64,000 nucleotides of DNA from Neodontobutis hainanensis (Eukaryota > Chordata > Actinopteri > Gobiiformes > Odontobutidae), in assembly GCA_024349245.1 (NCBI GenBank), contig JALDNG010000007.1:2086001-2150000 (forward strand), read 5' to 3'. Both the position numbers and the translations under genes were made by a program. Shown one piece after another: positions 1-11,800 of this stretch. Position 1 is the stretch's first letter; every line of letters starts with the position of its first letter. The notes under the pieces are model-generated. The model saw only the letters and a list, made by a program, of their open reading frames with translations, was not told where the DNA came from and did no database searches.

Positions 1-3000
1 AAGCGGGGAGAATGAACTAATGGAAAGTGGAGAACCAACTCAGGGCAGAGAAAAGAGAAATACAGGGGTTTGGGGGGGGGGGGTACGCAAGAAGATGCCA
101 AGACGGGACGTGACAAAATCAAATGATCATAAGAGAAGAGGGAGTGATTATCGTTGCCTTGTTTGGATGTGCTTTGTTGGTCTGATGAAAGGGCAGAGGC
201 AGGGGATGGAAAAATAGTAGAGCAGTTATGTAATGTGGCTGGAACAGACAAGGGGAAAAACAGTGGCTAGTTCAGTTCGGAGGTGCAGCAGGTCAGGCTG
301 TACCTACTGTTCTCTATTGGAGCTCTTTATATCCTCTTTAGGATCTTCAATTACTGCACTTCCAGGCGAGCTTCAGCCAATTACCCAACAGCAGACCCCA
401 ACATTGATTACATTTTTTTTCTTTATCACCGTGCCATTTAATTTGAATAATTGTTTGCTTGCCCAGGGGAGTAAATACTCATTATTTCCATTTGCTTTGC
501 ATTCCAGCAATTAAAATGATTGTAATACCACTCTAGTCATTTGACGTTTAGAGTTAAAACCTTGATACATCTTTCAGTTGTGCTTTGTCTTACACCTCGG
601 AAATAGCGTGATGAGTCTTGTGCGGTTGACAGTGAGGCACAACTGTTCTCAATTAGGAAGAATAAACAGAATAAAAAAAATTTAAAATAAATGAAAATGT
701 TTCTTATGATAATGTCATTTCAGCATAAATTTTTTCCTAATTAGTACTTTATTATTGATTCAAACCTTTTGAAAGGCACCATGAGACATTGCAATATCAA
801 TCTGCATAAAAAAAGTATTATAAGTAATAGCTTAATTGAAGTGGTTAAAATGTATCAGTGTTATTGTGGTTTCTAAATTATTCTTGAAAACAGGTGTCCA
901 CTGCAGATGACACTGAAATTAATATGAAAAAGCACTTAATACAGAAATGGTGACATTCTAACTTGTGTATTTACCAATGTAGTAATGTTTTACTGGTTAA
1001 ATTCCTTGTTAGCCACAATTACTATATTATTACCCCTTCATGATTCTCTTATTACCTTTCTACTACTGCTGCTGCTACAAAGGTGTAAATGAAAGTGCAT
1101 CTGCGTCTTGTGTTATATCCACATGCACAAAACACATTTTTTGGTCCCAGCGTGTTTGTCGTGACTGTCACATAGCGTTAGTCATTAACGCGTACCTGAC
1201 AGCTTGCTTCCTTCATCATGTGATCACACATGAGAGATTCTTTCGCACAGCCACATGACACATGTAAAAATATTGGATATGCTCAGATAACAAACGTATG
1301 TTACAGTAATTTATTGTTCTGGACTCTTTCCTAGAGCATTAATATCAGATTGTGTTGTGAGACCCATGAAGACAAGCTGCTGCAGGCTTCAAAGAACCAG
1401 AACAGTCTGATAAAGACCTTAATCCACGCATGTGTCCCAACAAGACTAGACCACAACAGAAGTGAAGAACCCCACTGTGCGCACGGTTTGTCTCAACTCA
1501 TTAGGAAGACGTTATTAGAATGAAAGTGCATATTAGAGTGTATTTTACTATGCACAAGCCCTCACTGTTAGACCTTTCTAACAGCGCTCAGTATCTCTGA
1601 AAGTCTTTGAAACAGTGTATCTCACTGGGTAATTCTATCAGGCTTATGTGGAATAATGATTTGTTTACTGTCACGCAGATAGCAGTTTAATAAACCATAG
1701 CTCTCTCCTCATCTGCCTTCACCAGGAAATATGCAAATCAGCAACTATAGTTTTGTATATTGCATCCTTGGATAAACATGCAAAAGGTGATTATGGGGTA
1801 TTTGTGTCTGACAGAATAGCTAAAGAACCATTTAAAATATGAAAAGAATCACTGGTGTCGGTGAAGCTAAGCTCATTAAATATTAATAATATAGGACATC
1901 TGCACAAAAACAACAGGCAAAGTATCTTTGAAAGTAAATAATTGGTTGATATTATCAGCTACAATAAAAAACTAACAATTTTTATTGATGAATTTGTTAG
2001 TAGCGCATTACTGAAACAATAGGATACTTGAACAAATTAGTTTGGGATACTTGAGCTTGTGAATTGCTGGCATTGTTGAAACATATGGGATAAATTATGT
2101 GCATAACAGTGAGGAAGAAATGTAAAACTCAATAAATGAGCTTTAGTCTTTCATTTAGCAGTTTTGGGTCTTTTGAAAGTGCAGCGTTGTGTTGATAGTG
2201 TAATGAAGTGTGGAGTAGCAGTGCCAGCTTCAGCAGAAATGCCTGTGGTGCTGCCTTCCAGCCCAGCACTAACAACACAGCAGACAAACAGTGCACATGA
2301 ATACAAACCGAGGAGTTGAAATCATTTTTTAACATGGAGGCATGCTCCCAGTGCGTCACATAATCTTATTCACCAAGGGGTGTGTGTGTTCGCTGCAGGG
2401 GGTCCATTAATAAAATATGACTGTATCATATAATAGACCAGTCTGCCAAATTACAGGAGACAGAGAGACAGCTTATTAGGAGGATTGAGGGGGAGGTGTG
2501 TGTGAAAGAAAGATGGAGCCTGGATAGAGAGATTAAGTGGCCTACTCTCATCAAAGAGCCACATTACCTAAGTGTTGACATCATTAAGAAGAGTGAGGCA
2601 GAGCCAAGCAAGTAACAACTGTGAATAAAAACACATCAGATCTGGACAATTAGTTTCACCAGAGCATAACAAAATATTTGTTCTTATTTTTCTGTTGTGT
2701 TTTTTTTTTATATTACCATCTCACATTCTAATAATTTATTAAAAGTACATGTATATGTTTATGTATATACAGTATATATTTATTGTCAAACCCACACGCA
2801 AATCTCACTGTCACACATATCAGGGCACTGCTCACAATCCGAGTCAAACTGCAGTGAGTCACCCTGTCACCGTGGCAACAGTGGCTCCATGCAGAACACA
2901 TTCTGTCATATCTCTGACATTATCTTTGAGCCGTGCATAAGTTTCAGCTCTGGTCATTCCTGCACTGATCTCTGGAGTGGATCAATGAATAAAGCATTGA

Positions 3001-4500
3001 GTTCTACATTTTTAATACTCAAGGTCACAGTTCAGATTTCTATCACTCACATCAGTGGAAAATGCTTCCTCAATGTACTTGGACAGACAAGCCGAGTGAT
3101 GCTCTCTGTTCTGTGGGTGTGAAAGGAGCCTGGTGCTTTTGAAGACTCTGAGACGCACTGATATGTTCCACCACCAGATGGTGTCTCCCATCCCTGCCAT
3201 GACTGAGCACTGAAGGCAGGGGGTGGGGGGGGGTGGAGGTTACATGCTGCCTGTCTTATCCATCTTAATAAACACTTGCAACAGTCATCTTCTGAAAACA
3301 CCAGCAGAGATAAATTCAACCTGGTTGCAGGGCCGTTAGGTGGCTCTGATCTGTTGGTGGTCTGTGGCACTTCAGGCAGTATCGAAAATTTATTTTACAT
3401 AACAAAATTATCACGTGGCACCAATAGTGATTTTCATGCCTGTCACCAACATAAATGAGCTATTTAACTAGACTGATTGTTGTAATGTTGTTGTGCACAA
3501 TAAATTCCACTGGCTCACTTTTCCACAGTCAAAACACTGACATGAGGGGATAGGAGGGGTAATACTTCCACAACCTATTCCTTAAAATGCAGCTTATGTA
3601 AGATTAGGAATAATAAATTAACAAGCTCCAGCTAGCCACCAGATCTTATAAGTTTCCATCCTTTTGTCCCACCTTCTAAGTTCATGTCTTGGTAAATTGA
3701 CCTATAGATTTGAACATACACATATTTTATTTAAGCATATTGTATAATTGAATTCATATTTGATTATGATTTCATTATTATGATTTTTATTGAAATTTAT
3801 TGTAATGCACATTGCAGATGGAGCTTGGTCAGATTAGACTCAACATGATGCTGCAAGTTGAGAAATCTGTGCTTTGAACTTTCAAGTGTAGCTCTGTCTC
3901 ACTCGACCTAACGCATCTTTCACTTTGTATGTGTCAGGCTGTTTTAAGCTGATCCCAATCCCGCAGATCCTCCTCATCCCTCTTGTGCTGTTGGAGGTGT
4001 ACTTGGCCATGTGGACTCATTTTCAGGGATCAGTAGTGTGTGATTTAGGTGCAGCCTCTCTGCAGTCTTGACTTTCATCAGAGAAAGGATTTTTTCAGCT
4101 GGCTCAGTGGTGCCAACAGTACTATCAGCACCACAAGATACACTCAGACACATTTGGGCAGCTCACCCTGCAACCATGGTAACAGAAGAATTTTACTAGT
4201 TGGCAGCAGCCAATAGTAGGGCACTTCCCACTTATCCTCATCCAATGAGAAGGCAGCGAGCAGCCCAACCTTCTTAGACCTGTCACTGATGGGCTAGTGC
4301 GGGCAGGATTTAGAGATGTAGGCTTAGCTAATGAACAACTAGAGCACGGGAGCATAGGCATGTGTGCAGCATGAGAGTGACTGAGTGAGGATTCCCCTTC
4401 TATGAACCGCAACATGCTGCCATGCTGTGGTGTAAGACTCATTAACTAAGACCATCTGACACCAACACCAAGCTGCCCTGCCATCTCACCACACACAATC
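1..4500. other. Intergenic region downstream of setbp1; no gene recognised
   Basis: No open frame here has splice-compatible neighbours or resembles a family I know; the longest frames (about 140 codons near 2.7-3.1 kb) have no recognisable composition. The segment at about 660-900 is very AT-rich with repeated TAAT/ATTA cores, which is what a homeodomain-bound conserved element can look like, but this is only an impression. There is a short run of G at about 70-80 and a G-rich run at about 3220-3236. No tRNA, rRNA or complete transposon was recognised. Confidence 0.5.
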
Positions 4501-4523
4501 ACACTGATCAGCAAAGTGTAGAT

Positions 4524-4529
4524 TTTATT
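4524..4529 (-). terminator. setbp1: Candidate distal poly(A) signal of setbp1
   Basis: AATAAA read on the minus strand, followed about 25-40 bases downstream by a GT-rich stretch (GTGTGATTGTGTGTGGTG, about 4486-4503). Hexamer plus GT-rich downstream element is the usual vertebrate arrangement. A second AATAAA at 4633-4638 is close by. Assignment to setbp1 rests on position and strand only. Confidence 0.45.
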
Positions 4530-6820
4530 TACATATAACAGAACAGCTTTGAGGAGGTTAGAGAATTCAATGAAACACAATCTCCACAAAGAATAAGAAA
4601 ATAAGTGCCACCATGAGCTGTCAATAAAGTCATTTATTATTTCACACAATGGATAACATGAACAACTTCAACTGTAGTTCTTCTTAATAAGTGCTCAACG
4701 CTGCCAGCCAACAGAAGGGTAGCAAAAAATGAGCTTTTCTTTCTGAGGAAAGAGAAATTAAACGACAGAAAATAACCTACAAGATCATGAAAGATAAACA
4801 TGTCCAAAAGCATGCCAGCAGACATGAATATACATATATTGCATGTATATATGTGCTTAAGACATATATCTGTATGCCAGCAAATGCAAATACAAAATAT
4901 ATGTGTAGATTTACACATACATACCTGTGAAGGATATATGCATATGCATGCGCATCTAGTATTTACTCTATATGTCAAATATTTGCAGTTTTTAATATTA
5001 ATACAATGTACAAAATGCTTCATGAATTAAAAAATCCATTACAAAAAGAAACATATCAAACAATGTACAAGTTCTGCTCCAAATGTAATTGAAATTCAAC
5101 TTTTGCCTTGTCTAAAATATTTATGCATACAATCTGGTTGAGCATGCAAATAATGAAAACCCACTCTAGAAAAGTTTGAATACACTATGTATACAAACTA
5201 AAATATGCTTACACTGTTAAAAGAGCTTACTTTGTGCTCAAAAGAAGTACATTTATTGGTTTTCATCATGTTTTTTCTGCCTTTCCAGCCTTTAATATCA
5301 TTATAGCTTAGATCAGGGTGAAGTGAGAATGACTGCATGTACAAATATGAAACACCCATCCTAGTCCCTGGAGCAAACTGGTGAGGGAGTAAATAAAACC
5401 CAACCACTGATCTAAGAAGAAATACTGCTGCATTGCCTTTTACAACCAAAGGCTAGTTTAAAGATTCCTACATCAGTGTTTAGGTGCCTCCTGTAGCCAC
5501 TGGTCCACACTGGCTCGACACCAGTGAGGCTGAACTCTCTTCACTGCCACATCCATCTGCAATCTCTGCGTAAAGTGAAAGCTCTGGGTTTGGACAATAC
5601 TTGTCAGTGTTAGAAGGCACCGGAGCATTGGCTGGTAGGAAAGACAGACAGGACAGACAACACCTGGCTCTTTAACTCTAGCATCAGAGACCACTGACCA
5701 CAATATGGAGGAGTAAGCTGCCGAGCAAGTACAACTCATGGACCACAGATCTATACCTCATCTTTACCAAAGCAGACAACAAACCCACAGAACATTATTA
5801 TGAGAAGCAAGATAAAGCACACTCACATAGGACATGTATTTTTGGCTGTTTTCTCTAAGAACTCCCTCTGCAATCTTCTCTAGATGCTACTGCACTGCTC
5901 TGGCTGCAGGCTAAATTGCTGCACCTCAGTGGGATTCTTATTTTTGATAGAATCCACTACAGTAGACAAATTATATAATATTAACATTATGTGCCATGTA
6001 TAAGACAGTAACTATGACTTCCAATAAATGATGGAACAGAAAGATTCTTAAATGTACTGTGAGTCTTCACAGAGACAGAAGGTCAACTGTGACTTAGGGG
6101 ACAGCTTGAACCTTGCAAAGCCTAGCCAGTATTCACATGGGACGGACCTAGTAACACTATGTACAACAACACTTCAATACTGTATTATTACATCTGCTTA
6201 AGGCTGTACTGCATGAAGCTGCAGTAACTATAGTTCATGTAATGATAGTCACTTTCTGCACAACTTATAACAAATTATTACTAGTATTATTCACAATTCT
6301 TGTAACATGAAATAAATGTATTCAGAAAATAAGACCACTTTTTCTATTTGTTGAAGGGTGGACCCAGAAAAGAAATACATTTTAAGGTCAATGCAAGGCA
6401 TGGCCTAATGCATAGCAAACAACAATGTATGAGCATGTGTTCTCCATGGCAACATCCTCCCTCGCTATTCTGCCCAGCACTTAGCTGGCCAATGACTGAT
6501 GATAGACTGTACTGTATACTGAGTCAGCTGGAAAAAGACCTAATGCAGATAACACTAAAAGCGGATAGGCATTTTAAATGATGTTATATCATCTTGAATT
6601 AACGAGAAGTTGACCAATTCAGTAGCTGCAGGCAGAGGATGCTGACTATAGAAGCTGTGAGGAGACAGAGGTGGTGTCAGGATCTGGGTGACTAAGATTA
6701 AGACACATTAAATGCATTTATGAATATTTTGGATCAGTTTCAGAGACACTCTTGGCCACTGTATTTTTCTCAGGTCAAACCTAATTGGTGAGAGAAAGAA
6801 ACATAAGGCACACTTTGAAC

Positions 6821-6876
6821 TGCTGCAACTGAACCCCACCCCACCTACTGCTGCAACTGAACCCCACCCCACCTAC
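6821..6876. repeat. Perfect 28-bp tandem duplication
   Basis: Two identical adjacent 28-bp copies, 6821-6848 and 6849-6876, each rich in CCCCACCCCACC. It lies in the probable setbp1 3' UTR. The identity of the copies suggests a recent duplication. Confidence 0.9.
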
Positions 6877-8365
6877 AGACAAGAAACAATATTTCCTTCT
6901 AATATGAAATGATAATTATCTTAGAAGATAATAAGCGCTACCCAGTACCACATATACTGTAAAAAGAACAGAGGCTTAATATATCAGCTTAACATGACAC
7001 AAAAATCCAGGATGGTTACATTCTGAGTGCACATAGAAATGCTTTACATTGGTGCCTGTCAAACATTATTTTAAGAATACTTAAACTTAAACTGAATACT
7101 GAGACTGTGGTTTATAAATGTACCTTACTTTCCAAAAATAACCCTAGGGACATGGATTGAAGCATATGTTAAATAAAAAGACAGGAATTTCAAAACAGTG
7201 ACTGGGAGCCCACTTAATTGTAATTGTCTGGTCACCTCTTGGACCTGGGCGTTGCTTTGACGCTTTTGGCTGCGTAGCCTGCATATACAAATTGATTAAA
7301 ATAATGCATGCTCTCTGGAATGGATATCACCACCACAGAAGACCAAACATAAGGCTGAAACGAGCATTTAAGTGCTGCATTTGATTGATGCAAGTGTATG
7401 TTTTTATAGTGCATTAAACCAATTTTAAGCTTGTCCAAGAAAACACCTGATATTATTTTATAATGCAATGCCCCTTGGATATATATACAGTAATGATCAT
7501 ATGAATGTATATGCGCTTCAGTCTAAAAACAAACTTGTCTTGAGTCACACCCCTGTCTGGTTTTGGTTATAAAACAATACACAACTTTCATTGACTATGG
7601 TACAACAAATCTATTGGACATATTGTATGCTAGAACATGTCTTTGAGCTGGTTTTCCATTGTACAAGGCAGGCAACTGTGGACATATTTCTATGTACAGT
7701 CTTGGACAATCTCATCCACTATATTGCCTTTATTTCACTGCCAGAGAGGCCTGAGCATGGAAGGAGAGTCATTTTTACAGGGTTAGGCTGCAGAAGCCAA
7801 ACTACCTAAAGAACGATTAAAGAATTGGGGCACTAGTTATCTATTTGAGAAACAATGATAGGTATAGAGGGGTTTAAGTCATTGAACAAGGTGGCTTAAT
7901 TACTGCTGCAATCTTGGACAAATGTCCTCAGAAAGGCAAAAATAAACAGAGATGCACAGTTTAGTATAACCATTCCCCTTCCCCTTGCTGGTAAATATAT
8001 GGCTAAAGCCACATTCAGATATAGCATCATAAAGGACCATACACATCACTGTATCACAATATTACAATATAATCCTACCCTATCAGGACCAAGTACCATA
8101 CATTTTTATAGCATTAGATCAGTATCAAATAGTACCATATAGTGCCATCTTAAATAAAGGTCCAAGGAATCCCAAAAATCCTCATATCTTGGGTTTTGCA
8201 AACGGGGGAATGGCACTGTGAGTGTCCTTTCTTCCTGCTTCTCCTCAAATAATTCATATGGGAGAAACAAATCAAAGTGCACCAAGGAGTTCCAGAAATA
8301 AGGTTACTGCACTGACCTCTCTAACTGAGCTCTGCTGAATCAGGCAGTCACTGCCTCCAGTCAAA

Positions 8366-8847
8366 CTATTGACTGGACGGAGCCCATAAGTCTGTGCTGT
8401 GGGCCCTGCCTCTGCGTTTCCCACTTTTTTTCTGAGACACAGAGCAGGCCTGATGGACTACTGTCTCTATTACTGCCGAGATGGAGTCGTGATTGGAGAA
8501 CTCCAGAGATTCAGGGTTCATGCTGGCCCTGAGACTCTGTCTGCCTGACAGGTCATCGCACCTCTCCAGTACGGGCATCCCCAGAGTCCTACCCTCGGCT
8601 CTCCTAGCAGGCAACATGTCCAATCCATCCTCCCTTCTACTGGGCACCACAGACTCTTCTATGGGCTGCTTTCGGGGTCGTCCCGGTCGTCTCTTGATGA
8701 CATTGTTTCCTGTTTTGGCTTGACGCTGCAGGCGCTTGGCACGGAGGATCTTCTGCACATGCTCAAAGTTCAACGTATGCATCCTCCTTACATTTTTCTG
8801 GATCTGCTCCACTTCACGTCGTTTGTATCTTCGCTTACTGGGACCAC
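8366..8847 (-). CDS. setbp1: setbp1 last coding exon: SET-binding region and AT-hook 3
   Basis: Encodes residues 1295-1454 and the stop. KRRYKRREVEQIQKNVRRM and VQKILRAKRLQRQAKTGNN match the human SET-binding region; AT-hook KRRPGRPRK lies at 1346-1354, followed by MPVLERCDDL and SISAVIETVVHQA. Human SETBP1 then continues with PPLPPPPP repeats; here the protein ends after a short basic stretch (KKSGKRRGR) and STDLWAPSSQ. Acceptor TTCCCAG. Confidence 0.94.
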
Positions 8848-11800
8848 CTGGGAAGAGAGAGTAATCATAAGCAAGATATAACTTCAAAAGGTAAATTAAA
8901 CAAACCAGAGAGTGTTTTAAGGGGTGGGTTTTTATGGTAGTGGTTCAGTCAAGATGAACAGTAAAATGCATGAAAGACATCGTTTTTTTAGCTTGTGAAA
9001 AAGAAATTGCCTTTTTTGCTTCAAGAGCTTCCTGCTAATTTTGTCATATTCATGTAAGCTTTTGAAAGCCCAGCTGAGCCAGGAGAGCATATCCTATCCT
9101 GTAATTGTCTACAAGAGAGCAGTCAGGAGTGGGGAGAGGAGGAGATCCCATTCTGCTAAGCAGGAAACCCACAGAAATGTCTCCTTCAACCATTTAATGT
9201 CGCTACACAATAACAACCCTGTGCATCTGGAGCACAGGCTGCCAAAAAGCCGCTCACAAACACACATACAAACACGTGCATATTTTTTTCACATTCACAC
9301 ACATTGACTTAAAGTACATATATGACACAAAAAGAATTCAGCAGTTTAACAATGGCTGAGCACAAGAAAATGGAACCATATTGTTCCCATCACACTGGTA
9401 TTTGGGCACTATGCCCCCTGCATGCTGATGTATCCCTCATCATTCTGATTTCCACTCAACCCTTCATGCACACTAGTATACTATCTTCTAAATTTCAATT
9501 AAACTGGTGACATTGTCATTGTGTCATTTTCTTCTCAATTTCAGAAAATGTTTCCTGGTCTTGGTCTGTCTCTCTCATTCTTTTTGTTTTCCATCCCTGT
9601 CCTGTTTCTAAGCCCCCTCCCTCCCCTCTGTCTGGGCACTGTTCCCAGGGCTGGGACTGAGCCACAGCCAAAATGGAGGAAAAGCACAATCAGACACCAG
9701 TCCCTGAGCAGCATGCACACAACATGCAGGGTCGCTTTTTATGAGCTTTTACTACAATTGCTGGATTCCATAACCAAACCCTCTCTTTTTATTCCTTTTG
9801 AGTGCTGCTCACATGGCATAAAGGGTTCTTTATCAGCATACGGCATGCATTCAACCAAAGCTGATCTAGATATTATATACTGTATTGGCAGGCTGCACAC
9901 AACACAGATATGACATACATACTTAGAACTGGGACGTTTAAAGTAAAAACGAACAGTCCAGAGTTCAGAGGTACAGGTCGAAGTGGTTACAGCAGTAACA
10001 AGAGGAGAAGATAAAGATAGCCCTGAACAACCTTCATTTAAAACTCAAGGGAACATCACATTTTATTGTTGCTGAAGAATTCAGGCCAGTCAGTGAAATT
10101 AGTCTAATGCAGAAAGCACTAAGTAGCAGTAGTTTATGAGGTACAGAAGTGTGCACATACCCAGCTCGCACACAAACACACACCACACACTCACAAAGTA
10201 GCAGAAATTTATGAGCTGCATACACGGAACATAAAACCAGTGACCTTCAGCAGTGAGAGGGACCATATAGCACTGAGGAACTGTTACTCTGTGGGATAGG
10301 AAGTCACTATAGAACCCCACTTACTCATCTGCATAAGAATCTACATGTACTTTGTAACACAACAACATACTGTAAGATTACATTTTGTAGTTGAATGAAC
10401 ATTAGGAACTGTTTATTAACATCACTGTATGTTTAAAGACTGATGATGGTATATCTGTAAATCTCATTGTAAATGCAGGTGTCTTTTTCGGTGTGTGGAA
10501 GTACTTATATATGTGGTTGTATGGCACCCATGCTTGTGTTTTAATTGGGCTAAAGCTGTGAAGTGAAGCAGTAAGTCTTGAAAGAGGAGGGGCAGAGAGG
10601 ATGCGGAAAAGAGAGGGTAACAAGGGGGAGGGTAGATGAAAAAATCTGAGTGAGAAAGGGATGAGGAGATGTGTTTATGTGGAGATAGGGGAGGGATGCA
10701 GAAGAGCAGAGCAAGGGCAAGAATTGTTGAAAAAGCACAAGTGGGACCTGGAAGGATGTGGAAGGTATAAAGGTAGAAGAAGACTGGTGCGGAGCCTTGT
10801 CAAGAAAGATGGCTGTGGTGGGGGTATAGGGGGATCTATGTGAGTCATCTGTGCTGGATCCCCTGGGGTGGGGGTGTATTCTAACTGAGCCCCTGGCTTC
10901 TCTTCTCCTCCCCTACTACTGGACTAGGCCCCAGTCATTAAGCCCCTGGCTGCTAGCCAGCTCTTTTAACACAGGCAAGGGCCTTTTACGGTGTGTCTGT
11001 AGAAAATAAATCACACTGTGTGAATAATATATCTCTGGCAAAGGCATTGGCAGCAAAGGAGGGAGGGAGAAATACAGAGAGATTGGTGAATTATAGTCAT
11101 CTCTATCCATGCATTACATTCTCTCTATCCCCAGCCAGATGTGCTCTAAGATAGACGAATACAAAATGTACCAAAATATCCATTAGTTTTGCAGTGAGAT
11201 TGGGGCTACCCTGCTCTTTGTCTGGTTTACTTCTTTATTGTGCTGTACAAAGCTAGAAACACAAACAGGATTTACTGCACATAAATGAAAATGACCAAAT
11301 AACAAATAATTAACTGTAATATTTAAAAAGTTTTAACACATAAAAATAGATTTGTTTTTTTGTCATAAGGATTCAAATTTAGCTTGATCTGTAGTTTTTA
11401 TGTGTTTTATATGTCAAGCATACACTGAGAGTTTTTTTTCCTGTTTGGTTTGTACTGCAAACTTTATGGTGCACTGTATACAGTTGGGGCATTTAGAGAA
11501 GACTAAATTTATTTCACACTTTTTTTTAGTTTATAGTTAGAAAAACAAACACAAATCATATATCTCTGTGGAATTAGCAGGAGTCAGTAACTTCTAATCC
11601 TCTGCTCTTAGTCTTTTCAATGTGTTAAATCATTGCTGTTACATTTTCAACATTCAGCAGGTACTTCAGGGTTACTCTAAAGACTCTCTTAAGCCACAAA
11701 CACAACTCTAAAATTTTCAAGCAAAACATCACGGCATCTGAGTGACTCTTGTGAGGTTTAAAGTACTGCAGTTAATCCTATTGTAAGTTGTTCTTACCGG

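Larger units (their letters stand above)
4500..8365 (-). other. setbp1: Probable 3' UTR of setbp1
   Basis: The stretch begins right after the setbp1 stop codon (8366-8368, minus strand) and holds no credible coding exon. It is AT-rich. A convincing poly(A) signal for the minus strand lies at 4524-4529 with a GT-rich element behind it, which would give a 3' UTR of about 3.8 kb; human SETBP1 also has a multi-kilobase 3' UTR. Earlier AATAAA matches on the minus strand (near 4633, 5250 and 7729) could give shorter forms. A perfect 28-bp tandem duplication sits at 6821-6876. Confidence 0.5.
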
